From NCBI GenBank assembly GCA_965248335.1, contig CBDFIY010000003.1:2046001-2110000 (forward strand): 64,000 nucleotides of DNA, in the 5' to 3' direction. Under the pieces are notes generated by a model. That model was not told the origin of the DNA and searched no databases. It worked only from the letters and a program-made list of their open reading frames with translations. The stretch is from CAKMZU01 sp965248335 (GTDB lineage: Bacteria > Pseudomonadota > Gammaproteobacteria > Pseudomonadales > DT-91). This document shows, one piece after another, positions 8,199-17,878 of the stretch. The number at the start of each line of letters is the position of its first letter. Positions within the stretch are counted from its first letter, which is position 1. Made by a program: the position numbers and the translations under genes.

Positions 8199-10016
8199 TT
8201 ACAACTTCTTAAAAAGCGTGGACCCAGACTCGGCATCGGTCAAAAAAGTGCGGAACGGTGAAAATAATTCACGCCCTACGCCTCGATCATTTTCAGACAA
8301 ATCCGGGGGGGTAATCTGTCGACAAGCGAGAACTGCCTCATCAACTAGTAAGGATAAAGTACCATTTTTTGCGTCAAATTCAATCAAATCTCCTTCCTCA
8401 ATTTTAGCTATCGCTCCCCCATCAAGCGCCTCGGGAATCATATGAATGGCCGAAGGCACTTTACCTGAAGCACCCGACATGCGCCCGTCAGTCACTAACG
8501 CGACTTTAAACCCCTGATCCTGCAGCGCACCTAACACTGTCATCAAATGGTGAAGCTCGGGCATCCCATTTGCTTTAGGGCCTTGATAGCGCACAACAGC
8601 AATAAAATCTTGGTTAAGTAACCCTTCGCTAAAAGCAAGTTTAAGTGCAGCTTGCGATTCAAATATTTTAGCTCGTCCCTTAACATAATGATGATCGGGA
8701 GCGATAGCCGACAACTTCATGACGCTTCGGCCAATATTGCCTTTCAGTAGCACCAGCCCACCTGTTTCTTGAAAAGGCGTATCAATGCTCGTCAAGACGG
8801 AAATTTCTCGACTTTTTTCATCTGTTTTCTTATAGCCCACCCTTTTTTTCTCACACGTTGGCGTTAATGTATAAGGCGTTAATCCCGTTTTCCCCAATAC
8901 CGTACACACATCATCATGCAGCAATTTTGCATCGCGTAGTTCTCGAATGAGAAACCCCATGCCGCCAGCTTGATGAAAGTGGTTAATATCCGCATCGCCA
9001 TTTGGATAAATACGGCACAAAAGAGGCACACAAGCTGAGAGATCTGCGATATCTTGCCAATCAATCAAAATACCTGCAGCACGACCAATCGCGACAAGGT
9101 GTATCAGGTGATTGGTTGAACCGCCTGTCGCCAGCAGTCCCACAATACCATTAATAAGCGTCTTGCAATCCAAAATTTCAGCAAGCATGACTGACTTATT
9201 GCCCATGTCATTAATGAGCGTCTGTGTTGCAAGCTCTGTAAATAAGGGGCGTAACGGGCTGTCAGGTGACTCAAAAGAACTTCCTGGCAACTGTAACCCC
9301 ATAATTTCCATCAACATTTGATTACTATTTGCCGTGCCGTAAAACGTGCAGGTACCGGGTGAATGATAAGAGGCGCTTTCGACGGCCAGCATTTCCTCTG
9401 ATCCAATCTCCCCCTTCGCAAACTGCTGTCGATATTGTGCTTTCTCTGCATTTGGCAAACCTGAATGCATAGGCCCAGCCGGCACAAAAATGACGGGTAA
9501 GTGGCCGAAAGACAGCGCACCTATCAGCATTCCAGGAACGATTTTATCGCAGATGCCTAACAGCATAATCCCATCAAACATGTTATGTGATAAAGCGATT
9601 GCTGTAGACATAGCCACTACATCGCGGCTTAAAAGGGATAGCTCCATACCTGCCTGCCCTTGCGTAATACCATCACACATTGCAGGTACGCCACCTGCGA
9701 CCTGACAGCTTACGCCTTGTTGCGCGGCATATTTTTTTATTTGATCGGGGTATGTAGCGTAGGGTTGATGCGCCGACAGCATGTCATTATAGGCGGAGAC
9801 AATGCCGATATTGGCCGCACCTGTTGATGCCAGCAAGTGTTTTTGTGTCGTGCCACAGGCTGCCATACCGTGAGCGAGGTTGCCACATGATAGCCGTGAC
9901 CGCGTGACGCCCTGATGCCGAGCATGAGTGATCTTTTGTTCGTATGCCGAGCGAAGGACTTGGCTTTTGCGTGCTATCCTTTCAGTGACATTCTCAACCC
10001 TTTTGTGCATGCGCAT
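8199..10016 (-). CDS. edd: Phosphogluconate dehydratase (Entner-Doudoroff)
   Basis: 605 residues, the usual Edd length. It dehydrates 6-phosphogluconate to 2-keto-3-deoxy-6-phosphogluconate in the cytosol. The IlvD/Edd family cysteines expected to bind the Fe-S cluster are present (CGNLAHGMAACG, CDGITQGQ and GICDKIVPG), with family blocks PAGPMHSGLPN, TCTFYGTANSNQ and the late DGRMSGASGKVPSAIHM. The family-typical N-terminus (RSAYEQKITHAR) supports Edd rather than IlvD. No eda, zwf or hexR is beside it; it stands alone and is transcribed away from rluA. The start at 10016 is ATG; a second in-frame ATG lies two codons in. Confidence 0.96.
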   Translation of the reverse strand: MRMHKRVENVTERIARKSQVLRSAYEQKITHARHQGVTRSRLSCGNLAHGMAACGTTQKHLLASTGAANIGIVSAYNDMLSAHQPYATYPDQIKKYAAQQGVSCQVAGGVPAMCDGITQGQAGMELSLLSRDVVAMSTAIALSHNMFDGIMLLGICDKIVPGMLIGALSFGHLPVIFVPAGPMHSGLPNAEKAQYRQQFAKGEIGSEEMLAVESASYHSPGTCTFYGTANSNQMLMEIMGLQLPGSSFESPDSPLRPLFTELATQTLINDMGNKSVMLAEILDCKTLINGIVGLLATGGSTNHLIHLVAIGRAAGILIDWQDIADLSACVPLLCRIYPNGDADINHFHQAGGMGFLIRELRDAKLLHDDVCTVLGKTGLTPYTLTPTCEKKRVGYKKTDEKSREISVLTSIDTPFQETGGLVLLKGNIGRSVMKLSAIAPDHHYVKGRAKIFESQAALKLAFSEGLLNQDFIAVVRYQGPKANGMPELHHLMTVLGALQDQGFKVALVTDGRMSGASGKVPSAIHMIPEALDGGAIAKIEEGDLIEFDAKNGTLSLLVDEAVLACRQITPPDLSENDRGVGRELFSPFRTFLTDAESGSTLFKKL

Positions 10017-10381
10017 ATACCCGATAAATGATAGATAAGGTGAGTGGTGCTACGATAGAAAATTGAAATAACAAGTATAGGTTCAATAAAGCTACCCTGC
10101 TTTGGGCGAATAAAGTAAACCAAAGTTCCACTTTAATGCACACTCTTTGTAATGCCGCATTTTGGTGCAACCATTAGGCACAGCAGGCACTGCTATCGCC
10201 ACATGTTAATAAATATGCATTCTCAAAATTCAAACAGCATCAAACTATGATAAAATGCCTTCGTCACTTCCGGCACTTTTTATTCTAATCGAAGCACCTT
10301 GTGCTCTCAAACATAAGAGCGATTTAAGTAGAATGTTCTGATTTCACTCAAGTTAATGCTTTAAGAGATCCATTTTTTACC
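10017..10381. other. Divergent edd/rluA intergenic region
   Basis: 365 bases with no convincing gene. A TATGAT -10-like hexamer at 10246-10251 could serve rluA, but its -35 is poor. Short perfect hairpins are seen (AGCAG/CTGCT near 10190 and AGCAC/GTGCT near 10297). I see no clear HexR-type operator. Confidence 0.4.
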
Positions 10382-11053
10382 ATGCAAGCTCAACCATTTC
10401 CTTATATTGTTCCTTTTTGCGAAGAGGCTATTGAAATCCTTTACGAAGATGATTACTTGCTACTCATCAACAAACCGGCCTTTTTATTAAGCATGCCGGG
10501 GCGAAACCCAAAAAATAAAGACTCAGTTATCACGCGTCTTCAGTCTGACTTCCCTTCGGCAAGCCTTGTGCATCGATTAGATCTTGATACATCTGGCATC
10601 ATGATTATTCCAAAAAGCAAACCCACACATGCCGGCATTTCTCGGCAATTTCAGCAAAGGCTTGTCCAGAAAAGTTACACTGCTGTTGTATGGGGTCATC
10701 TTGAAAAGTCGGAGGGCTGTATTGAATTACCCATCAAGAAGGATTGGGAGAATACACCTCTACAAAAAATCTGCCATGAAGAGGGAAAATCAGCGACTAC
10801 ATTTTACAAAGTCCTTAATAGGCAACATAACCCTGCGGCCACACGCGTCGAGTTATACCCCATCACAGGAAGGACTCACCAACTCAGGATACATTGCCAG
10901 TCTATTGGCCACCCCATCCTTGGCTGTGACCTTTATGCCAGCGATGAGGCCTTTCATCTGTCAAAACGGTTAATGCTACATGCAACAACCATCGCCTTTA
11001 AGCATCCCGTCACTCACAGGCGGATTACTGGGTTTTCACCTTTGCCCTTCTAG
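10382..11053 (+). CDS. rluA: RluA-family pseudouridine synthase
   Basis: 223 residues, close to E. coli RluA in length and layout. No S4 domain is present, which argues against RluC/RluD. The catalytic block is VHRLDLDTSG, with the aspartate of HRLD as the nucleophile. Further family motifs are YTAVVWGH, PITGRTHQLRIH and GHPILGCDLYA. The expected role is uridine isomerisation in 23S rRNA (U746) and tRNA (U32); the assignment to RluA itself rests on overall resemblance. Its 3' end overlaps the convergent lipoprotein gene by 29 bases (11025-11053). Confidence 0.88.
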   Translation: MQAQPFPYIVPFCEEAIEILYEDDYLLLINKPAFLLSMPGRNPKNKDSVITRLQSDFPSASLVHRLDLDTSGIMIIPKSKPTHAGISRQFQQRLVQKSYTAVVWGHLEKSEGCIELPIKKDWENTPLQKICHEEGKSATTFYKVLNRQHNPAATRVELYPITGRTHQLRIHCQSIGHPILGCDLYASDEAFHLSKRLMLHATTIAFKHPVTHRRITGFSPLPF

Positions 11054-13361
11054 GCATATCGGGGGAATTAGTAGCGCTTGTGGTTGGCTTTTTCTGAAAA
11101 CTATTATCTATCTTATCGGCCATGTTCTTTAACGAGAGATCAGGGAATATACGCCCTATCAGCTTGTATATCTTTTTAAAATTGTTCATGATTTTTTGTA
11201 TACGCTGAATACTCGTGCTCTTTGAAAGTATTTTTGGTGAGTAGCCTTGATCGCCTTTCACATGAAGAGTGAGTAAATTTGCTTCTGATTGGTTAAGCCC
11301 CAAATATAATTGTTGGAATGCATGGCGAACAGATAATGTATTCCGTGAAACCTCAAAAAAAAGGTTCTTAGCTGTATCAACGACCATTTCATTAGTTTTA
11401 CCCAGTATTTTTTTAAAGCGGCAATAACTAACAATCTTTAACTCAACACCATCATCAACAGGACAAACTTTTTCATTGCCTATATCTTGGCTTTCCTTCA
11501 GTGCTTCCCCCCAAGTCACTAAAAATCTATCAAATGCTTTATTTTTTTGACGACGCGTTAGACCTGCATCAATAAGCCTATCACTACCAGACGAGGATAA
11601 CGCGGCATAGAATCGTGGTAAATAATAAATAACTATATCAATGGCTTGTATGGCCTTCGTTTCCTTATTCATTGACAATTTAATCGCGTTAACCAGTGCC
11701 ATAGTGGATCCTTCGGGTTTAAGGATCGCGTCAATCTCCAAGTATGAGCCTAATGTCTTCGTTGTGATTCCCTCTGCGGATACCTGCGTAACCTTTATCT
11801 GCTTTGTTTCTGCATTCAATATGAGAGATTGATTGTCAGTAAAAGCCGCAGGTAAGTTCGTAATATTCTCTGCGTTGAGCGTTATCACTACACGGTCATT
11901 TGATGCAGCAGAGGATGTAATTAAAGATGTATCTTGAAATTCACTCTGCTCAATAATAAACGTTTGATCATTATTGCGACTGAATGACGTCGTCTCGAAA
12001 TGCCACGATTCCTCATCAACCAAATAGCTCGAAAAACCAATAGATTGGCCATTGATCCGCTCGCCAACATCAGACTCGATACGCAAGAGAAAGGGCGAAG
12101 CTTGAATACGTTCACTGTAAGAAAATTGATTACCTAATTGCTGCATAGGCCACAGGTTTTGAGTATCAGCGCGATTACCCGCTATAGCTAATGCAGTGAT
12201 TGATAATGGTGAAAGAACCACGTATTTTTCATCCAGTGTCTCAACCACAACCCCCTGTTGCCCTAAAGCCAAAAAAGGCGCTAATCCACTCTGAATAAGC
12301 TCAGGCTTTAAAGGCATAATATGATCGAACTTAACCTCTTTTTTTGCCTCATTTTCATAAAATGTGAAACTCTGACCGTCGATTTGTTGGTTCTTTTGAA
12401 GCAAAATAGGTTTTTCGCTCATCCACGTCGACACAATACTGAATTTATTTTCGCCATCAGTACGTATATCAGAAAGTGCGTAGATCGAAGGATCAGCGAT
12501 CATATGCTCCCATTCCCGACGATTCCCTTTATAAAAAATATTCGATGTCTCTTTAAAGGCTAGTGAACGCATGAAATATTGGTCATCATCGGTATTTTTA
12601 CCTGTATTCAATGCAATTGTATCATTGCTAAAATCAACATTTAGGCCTTTAGTCAGTAGCATAAAACGTTCTGGCCACTGGCTATCTGCCGAAACCGAAA
12701 TAGAAGGCCGTAAAAAATTGATTGACACATTTTCATCGTTTATCGTCTTTAACGATTTATCTAAATCAATATGCAGTGTCAGTTGAGTCTTTTTATTGGA
12801 TGTTAAAAATATGCCCGCATTACCATTGATGCCAACTTCGATAGCTAAATCATCATCTGTAAAATCAAATCCCATAAAATTGAAGATTTTATCGGTAGAA
12901 ATAGTCTCGCCTTCAATCGTTTGGATTTTCATATCATGCGTGTCTAAAGTAATCAGCAGTCGCTCATACTCAGAAGCAAAAATACGATTACTGAATAATA
13001 TAAGCCTTTTATCGGGCATAGTGGCAAGGTCTACTTTGAGCGGCTGTGCATAATCAATAATTCTTTCAATATTTCCGTTAAAATCAACCAAGTCGAGGTG
13101 CTTGATACCCACCTCAAAGGTGACAAATCGAGAGTTTTTCGCCGAGATAAAAACTCCCGCTTGGCTGGTTAAATAATCAGGTAACTCCTCTGCAGCATAC
13201 GTATTGATATTTTTCTTTTCGAAAATGGGCTGACGCTCTTCCTCACCGTCAAAATTTTGCTTTTTTTCCTGTTTCGAGCACCCTGACCCAAAAGCTAGGT
13301 TCAACACCATGAGCAAAAGAAGTACGTATTTTATCGTTCGTGACGTCATAGTATCGGCCAT
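11025..13361 (-). CDS. Large orphan lipoprotein
   Basis: 778 residues from the ATG at 13361, or 774 from the ATG at 13349. The N-terminus is a lipoprotein signal: basic start, hydrophobic run, then FGSGCSKQ, with the cysteine as lipid-anchor residue. The mature body is rich in beta-type sequence and polar residues, with long stretches on values and set-points (for example VSISADSQWPERFMLL), and ends in a basic Pro/Ser/Thr tail. I see no recognisable enzyme motif. AGGGA sits right against the first ATG and 12 bases from the second, so the start is undecided. Its 3' end overlaps rluA tail-to-tail. Probably an outer-membrane or periplasmic surface lipoprotein. Confidence 0.75.
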   Translation of the reverse strand: MADTMTSRTIKYVLLLLMVLNLAFGSGCSKQEKKQNFDGEEERQPIFEKKNINTYAAEELPDYLTSQAGVFISAKNSRFVTFEVGIKHLDLVDFNGNIERIIDYAQPLKVDLATMPDKRLILFSNRIFASEYERLLITLDTHDMKIQTIEGETISTDKIFNFMGFDFTDDDLAIEVGINGNAGIFLTSNKKTQLTLHIDLDKSLKTINDENVSINFLRPSISVSADSQWPERFMLLTKGLNVDFSNDTIALNTGKNTDDDQYFMRSLAFKETSNIFYKGNRREWEHMIADPSIYALSDIRTDGENKFSIVSTWMSEKPILLQKNQQIDGQSFTFYENEAKKEVKFDHIMPLKPELIQSGLAPFLALGQQGVVVETLDEKYVVLSPLSITALAIAGNRADTQNLWPMQQLGNQFSYSERIQASPFLLRIESDVGERINGQSIGFSSYLVDEESWHFETTSFSRNNDQTFIIEQSEFQDTSLITSSAASNDRVVITLNAENITNLPAAFTDNQSLILNAETKQIKVTQVSAEGITTKTLGSYLEIDAILKPEGSTMALVNAIKLSMNKETKAIQAIDIVIYYLPRFYAALSSSGSDRLIDAGLTRRQKNKAFDRFLVTWGEALKESQDIGNEKVCPVDDGVELKIVSYCRFKKILGKTNEMVVDTAKNLFFEVSRNTLSVRHAFQQLYLGLNQSEANLLTLHVKGDQGYSPKILSKSTSIQRIQKIMNNFKKIYKLIGRIFPDLSLKNMADKIDNSFQKKPTTSATNSPDMPRRAKVKTQ

Positions 13362-13445
13362 TCCCTAGCTATCGATTCTTGTTATTAATCAGTATAATTC
13401 GAAATCACAACACTGCTCCTTATAAGCTATAAATATAATTTCTTT

Positions 13446-14162
13446 ATGAACCTCATTCTTTTCAGTGATAAAGACCGCATTGATGCCAATACGCTACTCT
13501 TCAAAGATCACCGGCATCGGCATATAAAAAATATCCTCAAACCTAAAGCAGGCGATACATTGAGCGTGGGCGAGATTAATGGATTAATTGGGCAGGGGAA
13601 AGTCGAATATATTAATGAGAGCGAGGTACGCCTTACCTGCCATTTATCCGAACAACCTACCGCTCCCCTTCCTCTCACGGTAGTTTTAGCGCTACCGCGA
13701 CCTAAAATGCTCAGACGAATACTAAAAAATATTGCGGAACTTGGTGTTAAACGCATAGCGCTCATACACAGTAACAAGGTCGAAAAAAGTTATTGGCAAA
13801 GCCCTTTTGTAAAGGCTGATAATATCAATAGCTACTTTTTGGAAGGCTTATCACAAAGCAAAGATACTCGAGTGCCCATCATCACGATGCATAATCGCTT
13901 CCGCCCGTTTGCAGAAGATGTTTTACCCAGCCTTTTAACGGAGCGACAAGGCTTTATCGCACACCCATACAGTACCCAGCCTATGCCAGCACCCAGCTGC
14001 AAAGAACGCGTCATTATCATAGGCCCAGAAGGTGGGTTTGATGCTTTTGAAGTTGACCTCATCAAAGCCCAAGGCGTGGAATCAATCAGTATGGGACGCC
14101 GTATTTATCGCGTGGAAAATGCAGTCACATTGCTTAGTGCGTATTTAAGCTTTACGGCATAA
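13446..14162 (+). CDS. rsmE: 16S rRNA (uracil(1498)-N3)-methyltransferase
   Basis: 238 residues, standard RsmE length. The N-terminal PUA-like domain includes the typical DHRHRHIKNILKPKAGD. It is followed by a SPOUT methyltransferase domain with a deep trefoil-knot signature: IGPEGGFDAFE (about 193-203) and MGRRIYRVENAV (about 217-228). It methylates N3 of U1498 in the decoding region of 16S rRNA using S-adenosylmethionine. Stand-alone gene, about 150 bases ahead of the transporter gene. Confidence 0.95.
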   Translation: MNLILFSDKDRIDANTLLFKDHRHRHIKNILKPKAGDTLSVGEINGLIGQGKVEYINESEVRLTCHLSEQPTAPLPLTVVLALPRPKMLRRILKNIAELGVKRIALIHSNKVEKSYWQSPFVKADNINSYFLEGLSQSKDTRVPIITMHNRFRPFAEDVLPSLLTERQGFIAHPYSTQPMPAPSCKERVIIIGPEGGFDAFEVDLIKAQGVESISMGRRIYRVENAVTLLSAYLSFTA

Positions 14163-14311
14163 ATACGCTTTTCTGGGTAACCCGCTTTTCACCTTTATTA
14201 CAGGTATTGATTGAGTAAAAGGCTATTCGCCACTGCAGATAAATCCGCGGTGGAACTTATACCCTATTTCAGGTCTCAAAGTGCATTTGACGCCCTAGAA
14301 ATCCCCTTTCC

Positions 14312-15670
14312 ATGATTAGCTATTTCAAAACACGCGTAAACCAGCCAGTACGTCGAGGTCAATCAGCACGCATTAAAAAGCAGTTCCAAGGCTTTCAGTG
14401 TCAAGTAGCTTTTGGCCTGCTTTCTGGTTATGCCATGTTTTACTTAATCAGAATGAGCCTAAGTATCGCCAAAAAACCTTTGCTCGATGCCGGTATCGTA
14501 TCACTCGATGAAATCGGGTTAATGGGGACAGCATTTTTTATGACTTACGCGGCGGGTAAAATCAGTAATGGTTTTTTCTCCGACTATGCCCATATCCCTC
14601 GTTTTATTGCCTTCTCCTTGTTTTGCAGTGCATTACTGGAAATGCTGATGGGGTTTAACGCCTCAGGTATCTTTTTTATTGTACTTTTTGCGTTAAACGG
14701 TTGGTTTCAATCGGTTGGATCAGCGCCTTGTTGTGTAGCTCTGTTTAATTGGTTTCCGCCAAAGCAACGCGGCACAGGCTATGCGCTTTGGGGCGGCATG
14801 CGCAATGCCGGAGAGGCTATGGCATGGGTGATTACCTCATTGGTTATCAGCTCCCTAGGCTTTAGTGCAGCGTTTATAGGGTCAGGTTTTGCAGCACTAT
14901 TAAGCGGGCTTTGTGTGCTATTTCTTTTGAAAGACCGACCGCGCACCTACGGATTTCCCGACCCCTCAACGGTTTATGGCGAACCGGTAGAAACTGAGGC
15001 GCATTACCATGCAAAACAAACGTTAAAAGCACAATGTTTTATACTAAAGCAACCCGTTCTATGGTTGATCGCTCTCGCTTGTGGGGCGATGTATATGAGT
15101 CGCTACTCACTCTCTTCGTGGGCTGCCTTATTTTTACAAGAAGAAAAAGGCTATACCCTTATTGATGCGGGTATAGCTATGTCCATCATTCCTCTTGCTG
15201 CCGCAATTGGTGCCGTGCTTTCGGGCACTTTATCCGACCGATGGTTTAACGCGAATAGAAATCTGCCGACGCTGTTTTATGGATTGATCAATATTGCGGC
15301 CTTTTATTTGCTCTTTTTCGTGAACACCAACAGGTCTATCGAAACGTGTGCACTTTTTCTATCGGGCTTTTCCTTGGGCGGGCTGTTGATTTTTCTGGCT
15401 GGCCTTAATGCTTGTGATTTGCTACCTAAAAATGCAGTGGGTGCGGTGAAAGGTTTTCTTGGTGTTTTTTCATACATGGCAGCAGCCTTACAAGAATACA
15501 TATCATCGCAACTGATTCAGGTAAAAAGTATCAATGAGATAACGACTTATGACTTCTCTTCTGCTAAATATTTTTGGCTCTCGACCTGCATCATCTCTTT
15601 CGTGCTCACGCTCTTTGTTTTCCCTTTTAAAAGAATTGACATATTACAAGATGAAAACCCCACTACCTAG
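14312..15670 (+). CDS. MFS transporter, organophosphate:phosphate antiporter (OPA) type
   Basis: 452 residues with about 12 hydrophobic helices. The start of the transporter core (FGLLSGYAMFYLIRMSLSIAKKPL) and SDYAHIPRFIAFSLF match the GlpT/UhpT/UhpC family. The family-typical WFPPKQRGTGYALWGGMRNAGEA lies near residues 145-170. It probably exchanges a phosphorylated sugar or glycerol 3-phosphate for phosphate, or acts as a UhpC-like sensor; the substrate cannot be told from the sequence. No two-component uhpAB partner is adjacent, which favours transport. Confidence 0.8.
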   Translation: MISYFKTRVNQPVRRGQSARIKKQFQGFQCQVAFGLLSGYAMFYLIRMSLSIAKKPLLDAGIVSLDEIGLMGTAFFMTYAAGKISNGFFSDYAHIPRFIAFSLFCSALLEMLMGFNASGIFFIVLFALNGWFQSVGSAPCCVALFNWFPPKQRGTGYALWGGMRNAGEAMAWVITSLVISSLGFSAAFIGSGFAALLSGLCVLFLLKDRPRTYGFPDPSTVYGEPVETEAHYHAKQTLKAQCFILKQPVLWLIALACGAMYMSRYSLSSWAALFLQEEKGYTLIDAGIAMSIIPLAAAIGAVLSGTLSDRWFNANRNLPTLFYGLINIAAFYLLFFVNTNRSIETCALFLSGFSLGGLLIFLAGLNACDLLPKNAVGAVKGFLGVFSYMAAALQEYISSQLIQVKSINEITTYDFSSAKYFWLSTCIISFVLTLFVFPFKRIDILQDENPTT

Positions 15671-15705
15671 CTGGGCTTTAGTGAATGCGGATAGGCTTAC
15701 CTAAA

Positions 15706-17397
15706 TCATTCAATAACGGGTTGATTTGTCATCCTTGCTACAAACGCATCTGCATTTAACATTTTTAAACCATTGAATACTGAAATATCCCCCGCTTGCT
15801 GATACACAACCTCATAACCTTGCTTTAACAATACCTCAATGCGTTTTTCATTATCTTCTTTCGACCGATTTAATAAATCGTAAACGATATCCGGCTTAGG
15901 TAACTGACACTGCGCTAACGCATCAAAGTATTGCTTATAACTGATGAAAACCCCGGTCCAGCGTCTTTCAATCTTGTCGAATGCCTTACAGCGCGTAACA
16001 TGTGTCGTAGAAAGCCCTCTGAGATCAATAAAATACACTTTACCGTCAAATATTTTACGAAGGTGATAAGGCGGCATCCCCATTTGAATACTGAGAATAT
16101 TGACAACTTTCTCGGGGGTATTCTGCAAGCTGCGCTCAACGGATTGCTTTAACGCATCAATAAGAGGGATATCCCTTCGGTGAACCACATTATTCATTTC
16201 AGCATAACTATAATCAGAAGCAGCGCTTGCTTTAAGAGACGGCTGTGTATTTTCGCGCTGATACCAAGGTAAACCTGAAGACAATTTGATTGAAAAAAAT
16301 AACGTTTCCAAACTCATAAGCAAGGCAACTGAAATAAACAAAAGCATCGAACGTTTTAAATGCGAGGTAAAAAGTAAAAATAAAATCACTAGAAAAGGAA
16401 TGATAGGTGAGAAAAAACGCCCGCCGGTCATCCAGTCCCCGCCAGATACAACAACAAAAGCCAAGTAAGACAAACATAAAGAAAGTACAAAAATGACTTT
16501 CACGTTATCGGGCCGGCCCTTAATAAAAATACGCATTCCGCGCCATATCATCATGACACTAAATAGAACCAGACTGATTTGCGTAGAATATAAAAAATAA
16601 CCCAAGCCAAATAATATTTTCTGAGCCGATAGCCCCGAGGACTTAGCATAAACCGGCTGCGGGAACAGCGCATCGAAATAGAAATACCTAAAGACCAGCA
16701 CGCCGATAAACACAACACTGATCATAACAATCAGAGAAAGTGAAAAGCCGATTATTTCCCGATATTGGCGGAACCCTAATACGGCATAACCTATCGCCGT
16801 TGCAAGCAACAGAAATACAGCTTCAGGGCGAGATAAAATACACAGCGCTATACACACCCACAGCCAAACATCTTTGATGAGGATGCATTTTTTAGTTTGA
16901 TCAATAGCGGAAAAAACCGACAAACTAAAAATCACAAGCGTAAAAGCAAAAAGTGATGTCTCAAGCCCACCTATTGCCCAGTAGCTGAAACTGACCGATA
17001 GCGATGCAAGCAATAAGGCGTGATGAGGTTTATCAAGGCCGAGCTGCTTGCAAAGCTTCACCATGCCTATCAAGGTCACCATCGCGAAAAACAAGGAAAA
17101 CCAATGCCCGAGTATCGAAGGCTCAAGGCCGGTAATTTTAGAGACAGCGCCGAGTAAAATCACATGAAGTAAGCTCGAGCCTTGCTCTACGCGCTCGCCA
17201 TTGTGATTAAGGATGTGCCCTGTTTCTGAAAACAACTGCGCTGCGGTATAGGTAATGTGCGAGTCATCGTCACCGGATGGGCCATAGAGAAAACAGGTTA
17301 TTAATAGAAAGATAGGTAAAACAAAAAGCAGCGGATACTTCCGGATATTTATTTTCCGAGAAATAGGCGTTGAATTTTGTGATAAAGCAGTAGACAT
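15706..17397 (-). CDS. Polytopic membrane protein, GT-C-like glycosyltransferase
   Basis: 563 residues from the ATG at 17397 (MSTALSQNS). An in-frame start at 17472 adds 25 residues with no sign of function. About ten to twelve hydrophobic helices follow, then a soluble C-terminal domain of about 170 residues. The first large extracytoplasmic loop has an acidic motif GDDDSHITY, as expected for the catalytic Asp region of GT-C polyprenyl-sugar transferases. It resembles unnamed terminal alpha-mannosyl or arabinosyl transferase-type proteins, but I cannot name substrate or acceptor. Convergent with the OPA transporter; no polysaccharide cluster is nearby. Confidence 0.65.
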   Translation of the reverse strand: MSTALSQNSTPISRKINIRKYPLLFVLPIFLLITCFLYGPSGDDDSHITYTAAQLFSETGHILNHNGERVEQGSSLLHVILLGAVSKITGLEPSILGHWFSLFFAMVTLIGMVKLCKQLGLDKPHHALLLASLSVSFSYWAIGGLETSLFAFTLVIFSLSVFSAIDQTKKCILIKDVWLWVCIALCILSRPEAVFLLLATAIGYAVLGFRQYREIIGFSLSLIVMISVVFIGVLVFRYFYFDALFPQPVYAKSSGLSAQKILFGLGYFLYSTQISLVLFSVMMIWRGMRIFIKGRPDNVKVIFVLSLCLSYLAFVVVSGGDWMTGGRFFSPIIPFLVILFLLFTSHLKRSMLLFISVALLMSLETLFFSIKLSSGLPWYQRENTQPSLKASAASDYSYAEMNNVVHRRDIPLIDALKQSVERSLQNTPEKVVNILSIQMGMPPYHLRKIFDGKVYFIDLRGLSTTHVTRCKAFDKIERRWTGVFISYKQYFDALAQCQLPKPDIVYDLLNRSKEDNEKRIEVLLKQGYEVVYQQAGDISVFNGLKMLNADAFVARMTNQPVIE

Positions 17398-17586
17398 AAT
17401 TTTTATTATTTTTTTAGTGTATGACGGCAAGGCCGGTAAAACTTTGAGGTCAGATGTTCTGATTAAAATCAAGCAAACATGCTAACAGCAACATAAAACA
17501 ACATAAAGATCAAAGATGACTGCTCATGCAATTGAATAGCTATCATAAGCATACACATATTTTTAATGCATCTTTAGGTGCGTGTA

Positions 17587-17611
17587 TACCCATCTTCAAG
17601 GGTGATCGGTA
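17587..17611 (+). repeat. MITE1 minimal remnant (copy A1)
   Basis: The first ten bases TACCCATC.. of the MITE1 left end are fused directly to its right end (TTCAAGGGTGATCGGTA), with TA on both sides (17585-17586, 17612-17613). It looks like a full element that lost its whole centre. Confidence 0.6.
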
Positions 17612-17788
17612 TAGTCATCAGACATCGCTCGAAACACAGGGGATTACTGAAAAATATGATGCGTGAAGGCAGGAACAAATGAAGACAGGAAGCGCAGGAC
17701 GCATAGCGATAACGGACATATAATTCCATTAGGTAGAATAGCTGGCAATACAGCTACATTGGTAATCATTTATCGGGTAATTGATGTA

Positions 17789-17822
17789 TACCGATCACCT
17801 TTGAAGATACAATGGCGTTGGG
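17789..17822 (-). repeat. MITE1 right-end fragment (copy A2, inverted)
   Basis: Read on the minus strand this matches the right end of MITE1 (CCAACGCC..TCTTCAA..GGTGATCGGTA), preceded by TA at 17787-17788. No matching left end follows, so it is a fragment. It faces copy A1 in inverted orientation. Confidence 0.5.
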
Positions 17823-17833
17823 TACAGAATACG

Positions 17834-17865
17834 AAAAGAAACCGCCTAAAGCGCAGTTTAGGCGG
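17834..17865 (-). terminator. Terminator of the mce-scpA operon
   Basis: Perfect 9-bp stem CCGCCTAAA (17842-17850) / TTTAGGCGG (17857-17865) with a six-base loop. On the minus strand it is followed by TTTCTTTTC. It lies 14 bases beyond the scpA stop. Confidence 0.75.
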
Positions 17866-17878
17866 CACTCATTAAACG

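Larger units (their letters stand above)
17398..17878. other. Intergenic region with two MITE1 fragments
   Basis: About 480 bases without a convincing gene. It contains a 25-bp MITE1 internal-deletion derivative (17587-17611), an inverted MITE1 right-end fragment (17789-17822) and the scpA terminator. The 170 bases between the two fragments show nothing I recognise. Confidence 0.5.
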
